A stretch of DNA of 64,000 bases, taken from positions 10,412,714-10,476,713 of the forward strand of contig NC_051438.1 of the NCBI RefSeq assembly GCF_001649575.2. The letters are read 5' to 3'. Position numbers and translations under genes: made by a program. Under the pieces are notes generated by a model. That model saw only the letters and a program-made list of their open reading frames with translations, ran no database searches and was not told where the DNA came from. Shown here in pieces: positions 1 to 11,610 of this stretch. Source of the DNA: Kryptolebias marmoratus. Its lineage: Eukaryota > Chordata > Actinopteri > Cyprinodontiformes > Rivulidae. Positions within the stretch are counted from its first letter, which is position 1; every line of letters starts with the position of its first letter.

Positions 1-2253
1 CTCTGGGTTGTCTATTTTGGTATTTAATCGGCACTGGGGCTTACATGCATGATCATCCACCTGTGCCCTCGTGCCATGAAGAAAAAAAATCTAGACTCCT
101 AAACTGATACCTGTCAGTCACGCTGCCGAGTTGCACTGACAGAAGCCCAACAAGAGATGGTGAGAGGCGCAGAGTGAATGAAAAGGAGAAGGGAAAAGAG
201 GCTCGAAATTACAAAGAAGAGACATGAAAGACGAGGAAGACGGCAAGGAGGAGGAGAAGTGAGTGAAGGTGAGACTTTTGAAGATTGCCTGAGACACAGC
301 GAGATGAGAGTGGTGCAACATGATGCTTGGTGTTTAAGCACGTCACCGTCTTTTTGATTTGTTAGCATGTGCTTTATGATGCGCTCCTCTGTCTGGCTCT
401 GTCAGTGTCTATTATTAGACCCTCAGATCACCGTGTTGATATTTTGACATTGGGCCTCCAGTTGCACCTGTTTCACACTTCCTCACATGAGAAGGGTTTA
501 GGCTCATACACTCAACAATCAGACAGACAAGAGAACACAGAGGCAGAGACTGACAGCCCCACAGTAGCATTTACACACATGAACTCTCGACACCAACACA
601 CTGCTTGGGGCACACACTCCGGTTGGGCTCAGTGGGAGTGAAATCTTTTGCACCCGCGGCGTCAGTATCAGACATTTGTTTGGAGGAAGACTCAAGAACG
701 AAAGGATGAGACTTTCTCATTCCAAATGACGACAGAAAGTGACTAATGAATTAACTTGATCAAATGGAAACACACAAACCTTTTAGATTTTTTTTTTATC
801 AAGCTGCTGCACCTTCCTCTGATCTCCTGATGCTGGCAGAGACACGAGCGCAGACGCCTGATCTAAATCTCTAGTTTGCGAAACCATGAGATAAGAGTGA
901 ACATGTGAGCCAGTGCTTTCCCTGAACGGTTCTATAGAAACTTTTGAAGTCTAAAATTAAACATTATTGACTTTATTTGACGGCACATGCCGCATAATCA
1001 TCAAGACAAATTTCTCCAATTGACAAAAAATGTTTGGCCCCAGTAGGAGCTTAAAAATATCCATGAATAACCCTATTTCACAAAGTTTATTTAGGGAAAC
1101 CAAAAAAGAGAAATACATTTTTTGATCTTCATTCAGTGACATCATACTGCAGGCAAATGATTATCACAATGCAGAGTTGGATTAAGCTGCTAATTTTACA
1201 AGGTCTACAAACACGAGCGACAGAGTGCTCGGTGGCGTTCTCCTGGCCCTGAGACAGACAGAGGGAGAGTGGCGTCTGCAGCTGATATCTGTGGCTGCAA
1301 GATTAGCTTGGTAATTAACCACAAAGCAATTATCGGCTGGTTGGATGAGAGGCGCCTCTCAGGGAAGGTGTTTCTTGACGTGTTTAATAGGTGTTGAGTA
1401 GTTTGATCAGTCAACAGAAGTTGTTTCTGAGGCCTGCAGTCCGACAGAGGTTGATCCGAAGCTGATGTGCACGCCAGCCGAGAAGTCAATTAATTAGACT
1501 GTTGCTCTTCCTTTCATCCACTTTTCATTAACCTCCATTGACACCTCACCGAAGCTGGTGCGCAGGTTTACGACTGCATCAGGATTAACGAGGGAATGGG
1601 AAGTTGGCAATAAACAAAGTTGCCAGAGGAAAGAGATTTCCCTGGAAACCTGACACCCTCTGTCTACATCGGCACTAATTCATATCCCTGTTCAGAACGA
1701 AGGCTTTGAGTATCATTTCCGCTTGAAAGCCTGATCTTGACTGAACATGTACTGTAGACGCTGCTAAACAGGAAGTAGAGTCAAAAACCATGAAGGAAAA
1801 ATAGCCACACTGTTTTCCATCACCAGAGGAAGAAGCATTTACAAGAATAGTAAGACTACAATATGTTAAGGTTACTAACCTTTAGTAATATCATTGGCTA
1901 TGTAAGTCTTGAATTCTTAATTGTTGGTATCTTCAGATAAAGTGACACTCATGTGTTGAGAAATCACCAAATGCCTGATTTAAAAGGGCTTTAGGTAATC
2001 CTATTGATCAAAATAAGGATGACTCTCTTGGGGTTTCCTGGGGAGTTTCCAACTGCTGTTCTTCAGATCATGAACAGAGTTCGCCAATCCATTTTATGGC
2101 TGCCTGTCGTGATGTAACTTGATACTCTTCAACTTGTACTAATTATTTAATCAGATCTCACTTTACTCTTTTTTGCCAAATCAGTGGGCAGTAGGTTAGG
2201 AAACACTGAACGCACACCATCACGACAACACTTGGAACAGTCTTTTGTCCTAC
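1..2253 (-). other. tenm2: tenm2 intron (donor side), no exon seen
   Basis: This is the start of the intron after the 2.25-2.55 kb exon. I looked for the proline/serine-rich exon that follows in teneurin-2 and saw no candidate with splice sites. No transposon is recognised. The stretch 1270-1500 has several TAAT-core motifs (see findings) and little simple repeat. Confidence 0.7.
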
Positions 2254-2547
2254 CTGACTCATCATCAGACTTGTTGTCATTCTCAGAGTCGGTGAGGGTG
2301 AGGGCTGAGTTCTCACGACTGGACACGCCGGAGCTGCGGCGAGATTTTACCCCCGCACGTCCGGCCCACAGCTGAATGGCACGCTCTGGAGACAAGGGCC
2401 CCTCCGGGTCCGAGTCAGCATCTGAGCCGGCGCTGAGGGAGTACCCTCTCTGGAGGAGGCCCAGATCAGGACAATAGGGAACAGCAGCTGGATGTGGAGG
2501 GGGAGTTTGCTCACACACTCCCAACTCGGCCAGGGTGAAGTTACCCC
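2254..2547 (-). CDS. tenm2: Teneurin-2 second constitutive coding exon (Ten_N intracellular domain)
   Basis: This 294-nt exon is phase 1 at both ends and continues the frame of the exon at 29.6 kb. The acceptor is CTACCCGCAG/GGGGTAAC and the donor TCAG/GTAGGA. Joined to the previous exon it reads [10 protein letters not shown], the usual teneurin junction. It contains the conserved [17 protein letters not shown] block, SPERAIQLW, and the serine-rich segment [19 protein letters not shown] followed by an acidic tail ([11 protein letters not shown]). These belong to the intracellular Ten_N region, about residues 76-174. Compared with the mammalian teneurin-2 pattern that I recall (LW then GRG-KSRR), there are two extra residues around [10 protein letters not shown]. 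The next exon is not found in 1-2253 and should lie to the left of the window. Identity as teneurin is near certain; assignment to teneurin-2 rests on SDPEG and SRRSSG-SSREN. Confidence 0.95.
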
Positions 2548-3903
2548 CTGCGGGTAGGGGAGAAAGAAGAGTTAGGCGAATGGGTTGTAGAGAGTAATAA
2601 ACATAAACGTTGTAAAATTAAAACACTGCACAAACAAGCAGTCACACAACTAAATGCACGCACTCATCTACAAACAAACCCACAATCACACGCAGAGAAG
2701 CCCACTAATTATGAAACTATGGAGGCGGAGGATGAAAATTGGGCTTTGTTGCAGCAGGAGGGGGAGAGATGACGCAGCATGAATCAGGCACAAAATACAA
2801 GCTAGCTGCTGGAAGAAATGTGTAGTGGCCTGCAGGCCTGTTAAGGCTGGCTTTGAAAACTTGCTTCCCTCGCTTTACTGATCCACATTGGCTTTTATGA
2901 GCTGTTGATGTGAGATCAAAGAGCTGTTCACTTGAGGCCTCTTAGACTGTAGTAGAGCTGCTTTGCTGCCTTCTGGGTTTGATCATCTCCCCACCTAGCT
3001 GCCGTCACACACTGGACTCTAGGCTCGCTGAATATACTGCAGTCCGCTGAACCAATGGTCCTGAACGCTCTTCCCCCTGAAGACAAACTGGCTTGTCACG
3101 TCCAAAATAAATATATAAAATTATCCAAATTAAAGCACATCAAAGTAGATCAATAAACAGCACTGCAGCCCAATTAAATCCAAGCCGAGGAAAAAGCAAT
3201 TAAGAAAAAAGGCATGCTCAACCAATTTATTCTCTATACTAATTAAAAGAGTATTGTGGATGCAGTCGCACACCATCAGCTGCTGGGGTAAAAGGATCAG
3301 GGGAAAAACAGTTGTGATTGACTTCATTAGCAGTTTGTGAAGGAGGGTAAAGGAAGAGGTAAATGAGAAGAAGTTGGCATTGTGGCGCGCTATATGATTC
3401 AGTGCGCTGCGGATCACACAGCTGTGCGACTTAGTTAACTGTGACTCATCAGGCGTACGGACGCAATCAGAGAAAGAGGGAAATCAAAGAGATGAATATC
3501 GTCTCCTGGATCTTTACAGCTTCCTCTTTGCCGAAACTTCGGTGTTGTGCTGAAAGTGATGAAGTGGGGAGCTGAAAAGAAACCAAGCCAGGGAAGTGGT
3601 GAAAGGCTCTATGCATCTACTCAGACAAACAGATGGACCGGACTAGAGAGCAGAAGCAAGTGAATAGCTCAACAGGTGGATTCAGCTAATACGCTACAGC
3701 TTGCCAAGCTTCCAACTTGCTACTGTGCAAAGACACCCAAACACTGCAAGACACCAGGGAATAGTTTCTTGTTTTTCTTGCTTTGTTGTCTTTTCCTCCC
3801 ACATATCATATAGGATGAAAAACAAAGCTTCTTTGCTTCATGTGACACTAGAGACACTACAGTACTAATGCACAGTATCTAACTATAGTCAGTTAACTCA
3901 TAC
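2548..3903. other. Intronic, no gene; low in repeats
   Basis: No mobile element or simple repeat is recognised. The part 3120-3420 is rich in CAATTAA/TAATTAA words and could be conserved noncoding DNA, but that cannot be shown from one sequence. Confidence 0.5.
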
Positions 3904-3948
3904 CTGAGATAAGGTATCGTAGGAGGACGGGAGAGAACTCCAGGAGGC
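3904..3948 (-). CDS. tenm2: Candidate tenm2 cassette microexon (45 nt)
   Basis: On the minus strand a good acceptor (TTCTCTACTCTCTCAG) is followed by 45 nt and then a good donor (CTCAG/GTATGAG). The length is a multiple of three. Placed between the two phase-1 tenm2 exons it stays open and would insert GLLEFSPVLLRYLIS before the GNFTLAELG segment. Vertebrate teneurins are known to be alternatively spliced, including in the cytoplasmic region, so an optional insert here is plausible. I do not recognise the inserted peptide, and it is unusually hydrophobic for this domain. The reading frame that starts at the exon's first base is also open, so frame conservation is weak evidence for so short an exon. 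It could be a chance pair of splice sites. Confidence 0.35.
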
Positions 3949-5066
3949 CTGAGAGAGTAGAGAACATGAGTTCTTTAAAGTCAGTCAACAAATTACAGTG
4001 AACCACGCTACTCCACATTCACAGTTTTCTAAAGACCATCCCATCTAACTACATTCCCAATTAGGCCACAGTCACAGCTAGTCTAAACAAAATCACACAT
4101 TAAATGTGTCTTTGAGCATGTGTGCATGTGTGTTCGTGTGTTTGCCCCACAGATCTTACGTTACGTCCCACAGGACACTGCTCTGTACAATTAACGTCCC
4201 ATAGCCAGTGATTACACATGTAAAATCCAATTTCTTCTTATCACCATCAGCTGTAGACACAGCCCAACATCCCATGTACTCAAAGAAAGATGGATTGGTG
4301 TAAGGGCTTGAAGCAGACACGAAAATCTATCTTAGTTATTCCACAAATAGAAAACCAATTGCATCTTTGTTACATGATATTATGACAGATGTGAGGGCAA
4401 AATGTGGTGCTGCATTCTAATCAGATCAGTTCATGTTGATCTTTACACCACTGCTGTCATACCCACGGCGGTAATGTGTTTTTTAAGCCTCCTCAGTTGG
4501 TCGTTCATTGTGTATTCATTGGGAATGTTATCTCAGTGTGATTTGATGTTGTTCTAATGTCAGATAATATTTGGCTTTTTTGTTAATCAAGTGACCTGCT
4601 ATTGAGGTTAAGGTAAGGTAATTGTTAGGGGAGGCCTAAGTCACCACCCCTTGATGTTCTTTGGTGTTGAAATAGTCCTTTAACAGTTTTGAGGTCTGGA
4701 TTGTTCATTATTCTGCCAAAATATAAATCTCTCACAACACAAATTCATGCCAGAAAGAGTTCAGCAACAAGATGTTGTTGTTGTTGTTTAAAGCAGTGCA
4801 AAACACTCCCAGATTGGTCTACCTCCATCAAGATCTGTGTTATGAAAGTGTTCTCTTTCATGATTATTTTCTTACATTTTTCATTGGTGTTATACATCTG
4901 CTGGGTTCATTAGAAACAGTTTCTATTTGTCCAATTATTCTATTCACTGTGAAGTACCTTCATGCCTTAGCACACAACAGGTCTCTCCCTTGTTTTCTTC
5001 ATGTTATACAGACCAATACAAATCATCCAAAACATAAAGCATCAGTGCTTTTCTCCTTTGAGACTT
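3949..5066. other. Intronic, no gene seen
   Basis: Nothing beyond a short (GTT)n run near 4773-4788 is recognised. Open frames running on into the assembly gap are artefacts of the N tract. Confidence 0.5.

Positions 5067-5097
<31 letters not shown>
5067..5097. repeat. (AT)n microsatellite at left edge of assembly gap
   Basis: About 30 bp of pure AT dinucleotide run directly into the N tract. The repeat may well continue inside the gap. Confidence 0.95.
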
Positions 5098-5497
5098 NNN
5101 NNNNNNNNNNNNNNNNNNNNNNNNNNNNNNNNNNNNNNNNNNNNNNNNNNNNNNNNNNNNNNNNNNNNNNNNNNNNNNNNNNNNNNNNNNNNNNNNNNNN
5201 NNNNNNNNNNNNNNNNNNNNNNNNNNNNNNNNNNNNNNNNNNNNNNNNNNNNNNNNNNNNNNNNNNNNNNNNNNNNNNNNNNNNNNNNNNNNNNNNNNNN
5301 NNNNNNNNNNNNNNNNNNNNNNNNNNNNNNNNNNNNNNNNNNNNNNNNNNNNNNNNNNNNNNNNNNNNNNNNNNNNNNNNNNNNNNNNNNNNNNNNNNNN
5401 NNNNNNNNNNNNNNNNNNNNNNNNNNNNNNNNNNNNNNNNNNNNNNNNNNNNNNNNNNNNNNNNNNNNNNNNNNNNNNNNNNNNNNNNNNNNNNNNN
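5098..5497. other. Assembly gap of 400 N
   Basis: Exactly 400 undetermined bases. It has an AT-dinucleotide tract on the left and a G-rich tract on the right, both difficult to sequence. The true length is unknown. Confidence 1.
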
Positions 5498-5521
5498 TGG
5501 GGGGGTTGGGGGGGGGGTGGA
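5498..5521 (+). repeat. G-rich tract at right edge of gap
   Basis: Runs of seven to eleven consecutive G with short interruptions follow the gap at once. Such a tract can form G-quadruplexes and often breaks assemblies. Confidence 0.85.
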
Positions 5522-7853
5522 AGAGTTGACACAAGTTTGTGGCACCTATTGATCCATGAAAAGTGAAATATTTCTGAATATTCTGAACTAGAGATGAACA
5601 AATAACTTTATAGACTTATTCCAATATCAATTTTAAAGCTCGGACCTGCTGTTTTCTATAATTTCTATAATTACCGCCATGCAAAATGTGTGTGGGATTT
5701 TTGCTTTAGGTTTATTAAAAACTTAACTATATGCTTCTAATAGTACATTTACAATAAAATACAAACATTAATATAAATATTTTATCCAAAATGGTGCCAA
5801 GTTACAGAGCTTTTTTTTGGCAGTAAAGTCGGCAGCAAACATACTTCTGTAAAAAAAAGTCTTTTGACTTTATTTGTAAACACCTTACAGATATTGCAAA
5901 TAAAGTCTGAGTTTTCTTCACTCCGTAAAAAATGCCAAAAACTGGCTGTTACTAGTGTAAATTAGTCTTAGCTGTGCTACCGTCACTGACTTAAAATTTT
6001 ATTTATTTTTATTTAAATTTTATGTATTTAGTGTTGGATCAGTTGATTTCTGGTCAAACCAGTCAAGCTTAAAATTGTCTGACTCCGGAAGAAGAAGAGT
6101 CTAGTTTTCTTACAATCAGGAGTTCATCTTGTCTCTCCTGCCTGTAGAGACTTTGTTGTCTTGTTACATGAGTTCCCAGTTTGTTCATAAATGTACTGTT
6201 GCACCACACCAAAGTCAGAACAAGACAGTTTCATGTGACTTGACAGAACAGTGAGGCTGCAAATACAGGCGTTTCAGGCAAAACAATCAGGAGGGACTTC
6301 AGCAGCATTGCAGCATGCTGTTTTATTTAGTAAATGCACTTCTTCGGTACGATACGAAGGTTTGTGCTATTATTCGTCATAATGACAAGAAAAGATAAAA
6401 TTATAAGCAGTATAATCATTTAATGGTATATTGTAAGCCACCATGCACAGATTTGCCATCTGATAAGCCCTTAGACTAATAGATCTACTCCTCTTCTAGG
6501 ACTTTGCAGCTCATATTGCAAAACAACAGTAACCCGAGACCTTAGTTGTTTATGTTGAAGCCAAATATAGGGTCTTGTTTATGCTTATTTACATTTTCAG
6601 AACATGCATGAAGCTGCAAATTAACTTTTTTGCTCAACCCTAACTTTTTAAATCTTCTATAACTGAGACATATGATCATTTGGAGTGTTCTTGCATCACA
6701 CGCTTATCTCAGAAAAACAAATTGACACGAGGGAAATGGGAACATCTTGTTGGAACTTACAACAATACTGCAGCGTGAGTGGGTACGCCAATGGCAGATA
6801 TCCATTAAACCAAACGTCTATCCCTTGATAAAATTCATTATGTATTTGTGGGGGAGTGAGCACGCTCAGTGTGCGGTGCCTGTGTGCGAGTACGTTTGTT
6901 TGTGAGTAGACAGCTTTGAGGGAAAGAGGGGCCTATCATTAAAAAATCATTTGTGCTTGTTAGCAGTTTGACAGGAAAGGTATAGGCAGCAGGACTCTGC
7001 ATTATGCTGGTTGACTTTCTCTCACCCCACTGAGTAATTCTGTAGAGGATGTAAAGCAGGCAGGACTTGTGGATTTCATTGTCTGCAATTATGTTGCTTT
7101 TTCCAGATCGAGGCCACCCTCGGATCGGTCATTTTGAGCATTCAGGAGGAATGCTACCTCAGAACAGGTTCTGATTTGAACTTAAGTGCTGAACTCTGAT
7201 AACTAGTGAACTGATTTGCACCTTGGTGGAACATGCATCACAATCAGGAAGCAAGCACCACTGTGCACAGTAGGTTTTTCCAGCAATCCCTTGAAATAGC
7301 CCAAATTACCGTTAATAACAGTAAAAGCCTCATTTTCTTTTTTTCCCAGCAAAGAAAATGTTAAATTTTGTGGCTAATAGCTTCCAAAATGTGTCATTTT
7401 AAAAATATTTTCCATTTTCATTTGCATCCAATTCAAAATTCATCTGCACAGCACTTTCGTATTGTTAAAAACGAAACTTCTCATTTGTGTTTTCTTTTAT
7501 GTGTATTTTCCAGCTGAAGAAAAGACCCATATTCCTCTCCTATAATGTGAATCTAAAATAAGTAAATGTTTCAGTACATAGAATAGAAGGAAAAAAGGTG
7601 GGGAAGCAGTAAAAATGAAAAAGTAGGGGAATGGATTGGAATTGGTAAAAATTGACTTTCAGTAGTATGGATGTACATGAGATTAAATTCTAAATGATGA
7701 TTTTTTTTCTCTGGTCTCCCATAATCTTTTACCTAATGTATGACTAACAAATTGCATCGGAAAAATAAATAACATTGAACAATGCTCAGGAAAGCAAAAC
7801 TGGAAGAATGTTTTTCACATCTAATAACATGTTTTTTTTAAAAATCATTTTTA
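5522..7853. other. Intronic AT-rich DNA, nothing recognised
   Basis: No transposon termini, no coding signal and no notable tandem repeat is seen in about 2.3 kb. Confidence 0.5.
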
Positions 7854-8135
7854 CAGCTGAGTTGGGGCGACTTGGCCCAATGTTAGGGAGACCATCTTCC
7901 AGTTGGATGGTTGGGAGTTTGATCTCTAGCCCCTGCAATCGGTCTTGCCCCTGCACTCACTGACAGCGCCCCTGATATGCGTATCCGTGTAGGAGTAGGA
8001 TATAAAAGTGTTGTCTTTAGAGTGTAAGATATAGAACAGAAAGCACTGCATGAGTGTGTATGAATCTGTGATGCAGTACTCTGCAGAACCTGGAGAGACT
8101 AAAAAATGTGCTATACAGGTTTGGACCATTTAGTA
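7854..8135 (+). repeat. Degenerate tRNA-type SINE
   Basis: The 5' part is tRNA-like (GGGGCGACTTGGCCCA..., then GTTGGGAGTTTGATC resembling a B box). The 3' part matches the common fish SINE body that ends in a word like gtgctataca followed by gaccattta (8109-8130), with a TGTGTATGAATC segment upstream. Divergence is high, so the exact family is not assigned. Confidence 0.55.
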
Positions 8136-8439
8136 TATGCATGTATGCAAACCAGTACTAATGGTTGAAAAGTAAGTTATCCAATCGTTTTTGCATTTAT
8201 TTTGACCATTTATGATTTTTGACCACTGTAAATAAAACCCTCCTGCATACTTACCATTTTATTCATTTTCTTTTATAAATGATCAATCATGTTTCTATTG
8301 ATGAGTTCAATTGAAAAAACATCTCAGTGAATGTTTTTTGTTTGTTTATTTCAGCCAGCAAGATGATATTTACCACTAGCTGAAGCAATGGGTGGCTTTT
8401 TATTTCTTGCTTTACTACACATCCTGTGGTCAATGAAAA
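8136..8439. other. Intronic, nothing recognised
   Basis: AT-rich spacer between the SINE and the Tc1-like remnant. Confidence 0.4.
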
Positions 8440-9090
8440 AAAAAGTTACTCTGGTTTTGAGAAAGGTCAAATTCTTGATTTGCATTGTGCAAACAAACAA
8501 CTGGGGAGACTACTGAAACTACTTAAAATTAGTAAAGACCAGTCCGGTCTATTAAAAAAATCATAAAATAGTGGTGTCTAATTAACATTTAGGAGAAAAA
8601 TATGATCAACAAATAAAAATGCAATAAAAAGGCAATCACCTAAACATTTTATGGAATCTGATCAAAGGAAACCAAAAGAAGAAATCCGAATTGTTAATAG
8701 GTAAAATAGGAGCATCTCAAGGTATTGGGACTCAGCTATTAGTAGCCTTAAGAAAACCACTTACCAGTGAGGCTAATAAGGAAAAGAAAGTCTTAAATTT
8801 GCCAGGGAGTAAAGAGTGGACTCTGGGGCAATGGGAAAAGGTCATGTGGTCTGATTAACTCAGATGTACCCTGTTACAGAGTGATGAGAGCACCAGGGTA
8901 AAAAAGAACAGTGAATGAAGTGATGCACCCATTAGACCTACTTTACAAGCCTGTAGTGTTTTGATCTTGACTCATTTGGTCAGGTCTAGGTTCAGGAAGG
9001 TTATGTGCCCACAAAATGATCTCAACTAACTACCTCAATATACTGAATGGCCAGTTTGTTTACCATGAACAGAGTTGTGTTTCTCTCCTG
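8440..9090 (+). pseudogene. Decayed Tc1-like transposase remnant
   Basis: Pieces of a Tc1-family DDE transposase are readable across frameshifts and stops on the plus strand: helix-turn-helix-like text at 8445-8580; KVMWSD at about 8840-8860, matching the W-S-D-E catalytic block with the E lost; SDAPIRPT near 8920, a shifted form of the usual V-M-H-P motif; and YLNILN near 9030-9050. Tc1 transposases cut and paste DNA at TA sites. No terminal inverted repeats were found, so only the core survives. It is dead and older than the elements at 25.5 and 34.4 kb. Confidence 0.7.
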
Positions 9091-11269
9091 TGGGAACAAT
9101 CATATCCTAGTAAAAAAAATACCAGGATTTACAAGACTTGAAATGGAAAGAGTGGTTCATTAAGTCACATCATTTTCACACAGACAGATCAATCAGTTAC
9201 ATATTGCCAATTCACTGCAAAAGTCATACCAAGGTACATATAAACAAAAAAAGATCTAATTCTACCTTATTTGTTGTTCAGTTCAATCCAAGTTTTTCAT
9301 TGATTACCATAGTTTGCTTATTTTTAAATCCATAACATTTTAGGTTAGGTGGTGGAGAAGACTTTAAAAAGCTGCCAAACTGCAATTATTATGAAAAGAT
9401 TTTTACAAAACCTTAATGCAAGAACAACACAAACAATCTGAGAGTATAGTTTTTATTGCCAAGGTGTAACCCTAAGTGCTAGTGGGATATATTGTGCCAC
9501 GATTTTTTTAATATATTTTGGTTTTAATATGATTTTTATAACTGATTAAATGAACAGCCACAACATCAGCTGTAAAAATAGAAACACTCAACTAAAACAA
9601 TACCGTGAAATGGATGGGTTTGTTATTTTAGCATATTAGTCTTTCCCAGTTTGACAAACTACAGATCAAGTTGCTGTAAAAAAATAAAGTTATTAATAAA
9701 AAAAAAAATCAATACCTATTTGAATTAGTCATGTGTGTTAAATTTACTTTAAAAGACAGTCAGAAAGGTTTGAATTCTAATATTTAAGGCTAAAGGCATC
9801 ATTCACTCATTTTTCCACTGGATTTCAGAAAGATTTTACATAATTTATTAAGCAAGTTCGGGATTTCTTTAAAACTAGTAAAGCAGTTTTTGAACTGACA
9901 GGAAAAAGACAAATTATTTCATTGGACTTTTAATTATGTTAAAAAGTACACTGAAGTTCAAAGTAATGTTTTAGTTTAATTAATTAATAAATTTAATTAA
10001 AATGATCAGACAAAGACAGTAGTTTACCTAACAATGTTACTTCAATCAATTTACTCATAAAATCAACTTAAAACCACAATTATTAGGCTAAAAATACATA
10101 AGCTGAAAAACCAATAAGAGTTTAATCAACTGTAAACTTTAAATTACCAAACTAACACAGAGATTCATACAACAATTAATTTTTAAAATAAAAAAAATAT
10201 ATATATTAATTTTCTAGGGCAAATTGTGTTTTTGAATTTTAAGTAATTATATTTAAATTATATTTAAGTAATTATATTTTAAAGTTGAAACAAGGTGTTA
10301 AATTTTGCAGCGTAAAATGCTGCTGTGGCTACAACTCTCAGTCTAAGACTATCTCATTTTTCATGTCTTTGCTCACAATTATAAACAATATTTATGATGA
10401 ATGCCACTGGAGAAAGAACAAGTGAACCTACAGAAAGATGTAGATACTGTTCAGTAACAAATGTGATGGTTTTCACAAAGGAGGAAATCCTTGAATCTCA
10501 AAAATAAATAAATAAATAACGGAACATTGAATTCATTTTGTGTCATAGCAATGAAAAATGTTTCATAGCTTAGCGTGCTCTGTCTGCTGTTGTGCTACAT
10601 GGCGAGGTAATGATAAAAATGTACTTCTTCTGGGGTTGATAAGGAGGGGAAAAAGGGAGAAGAATAGAGAGTGAGTGGAGGTGATGACAAAAGGAGGGAT
10701 CATGGGATGAGAAAGTGGGGACTCATGAAACCTCTCTTTGAAGTAAACACTTTTTGCAGAAAAAGAGAGCCAGAAAAAAAGAACAAATGCAGACAGCATA
10801 CCAACTGACGTAAAAATAAGCCAATACAGGGGATTTATTGAAAGCAGCGAGGAAAAAAAGCAAAGGAAAGCGTGCTGCTTTGACTTGAATTGATGTTACA
10901 CAAGGGTCAAGGTTAAAGGTAGCGGTTGTCTGTGTGAAGCATTCGAATGGACTTTTCAGGGATTGTTGTGCTGGAAATGCATTACTTACATATACACCTG
11001 CACATGGAAATACAAAGCAGCGGTGGAGAATAAAGATAAACAGCTTCATAAAACTAGGTTTCCATGGCGATGAGCTGAAGATGTGTACTATATGAAAGTA
11101 AATGTTGCCTGGTGAATTAATAATGTGAGAATCTGTTTTTGTTATTGTTTAAAAATAGCAAAAGTCAAGTTATTTGTGAGTAATGGATGGAAAATAAAGT
11201 TTCTGTGAAAGTGTGAATGATGAGTACTGAATGACTTTGCTGAAATTAGAGGAAGAACCTGAAACTGAG
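9091..11269. other. Intronic AT-rich DNA, nothing recognised
   Basis: Strongly AT-rich with short poly-A and AT runs around 10190-10270. The minus-strand open frames at 10563-11049 are low-complexity and have no family signal. Confidence 0.5.
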
Positions 11270-11610
11270 TTGTTAAAACTAAAAGGAATGAAACACTAGC
11301 CACAAGCTAAAATAAGCAAAGCACCACCTAAAAGCTAAAACCACAAAACACCAACTAAAAGCTATAAGTTGCAAAATGCAACCTAAAAGCTTAAACTAGC
11401 AAAAGGTTAAATAAGTGCTAAAAGTAATAAAAAAATGAGATACAATTATTAAAAGCAGAACACTGGATAAAAGCTAAAAGTAGCAAAGAAAAAATGGCTA
11501 AAAGCAACAAAATGCTAGTTAAAAGCTAAAAGTGGCAGAACAATGGCTAAAAGCTGAAAGTAGTAAAGTCCAGCTAATAGCTAAAAGCCAAAAATAGCAC
11601 AAGATAAAAC
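11270..11610. repeat. Imperfect minisatellite built on GCTAAAAGTAGCAAAA-type units
   Basis: About ten degenerate copies of a word like GCTAAAAGTAGCAAAATG follow each other in phase for over 300 bp, separated by variants such as CTAGTTAAAAGCTAAAAG. Unit length is about 25-35 bp. The array ends in an AAACA-rich tract at 11600-11650. Confidence 0.8.

Noticed and set aside
114..368. Minus-strand frame considered as the next tenm2 exon
   Set aside because: The acceptor-like TGTCTCAG is followed by sequence that does not match the proline-rich teneurin segment in the required phase and soon reaches a stop.
4772..5601. Long open frames on both strands crossing 5.1-5.5 kb
   Set aside because: They run through 400 N and (AT)n/(G)n tracts; the length is an artefact of the gap.
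8243..8265. Strong minus-strand donor ATG/GTAAGTATG
   Set aside because: No matching acceptor with pyrimidine tract and no open or conserved exon upstream of it on that strand.
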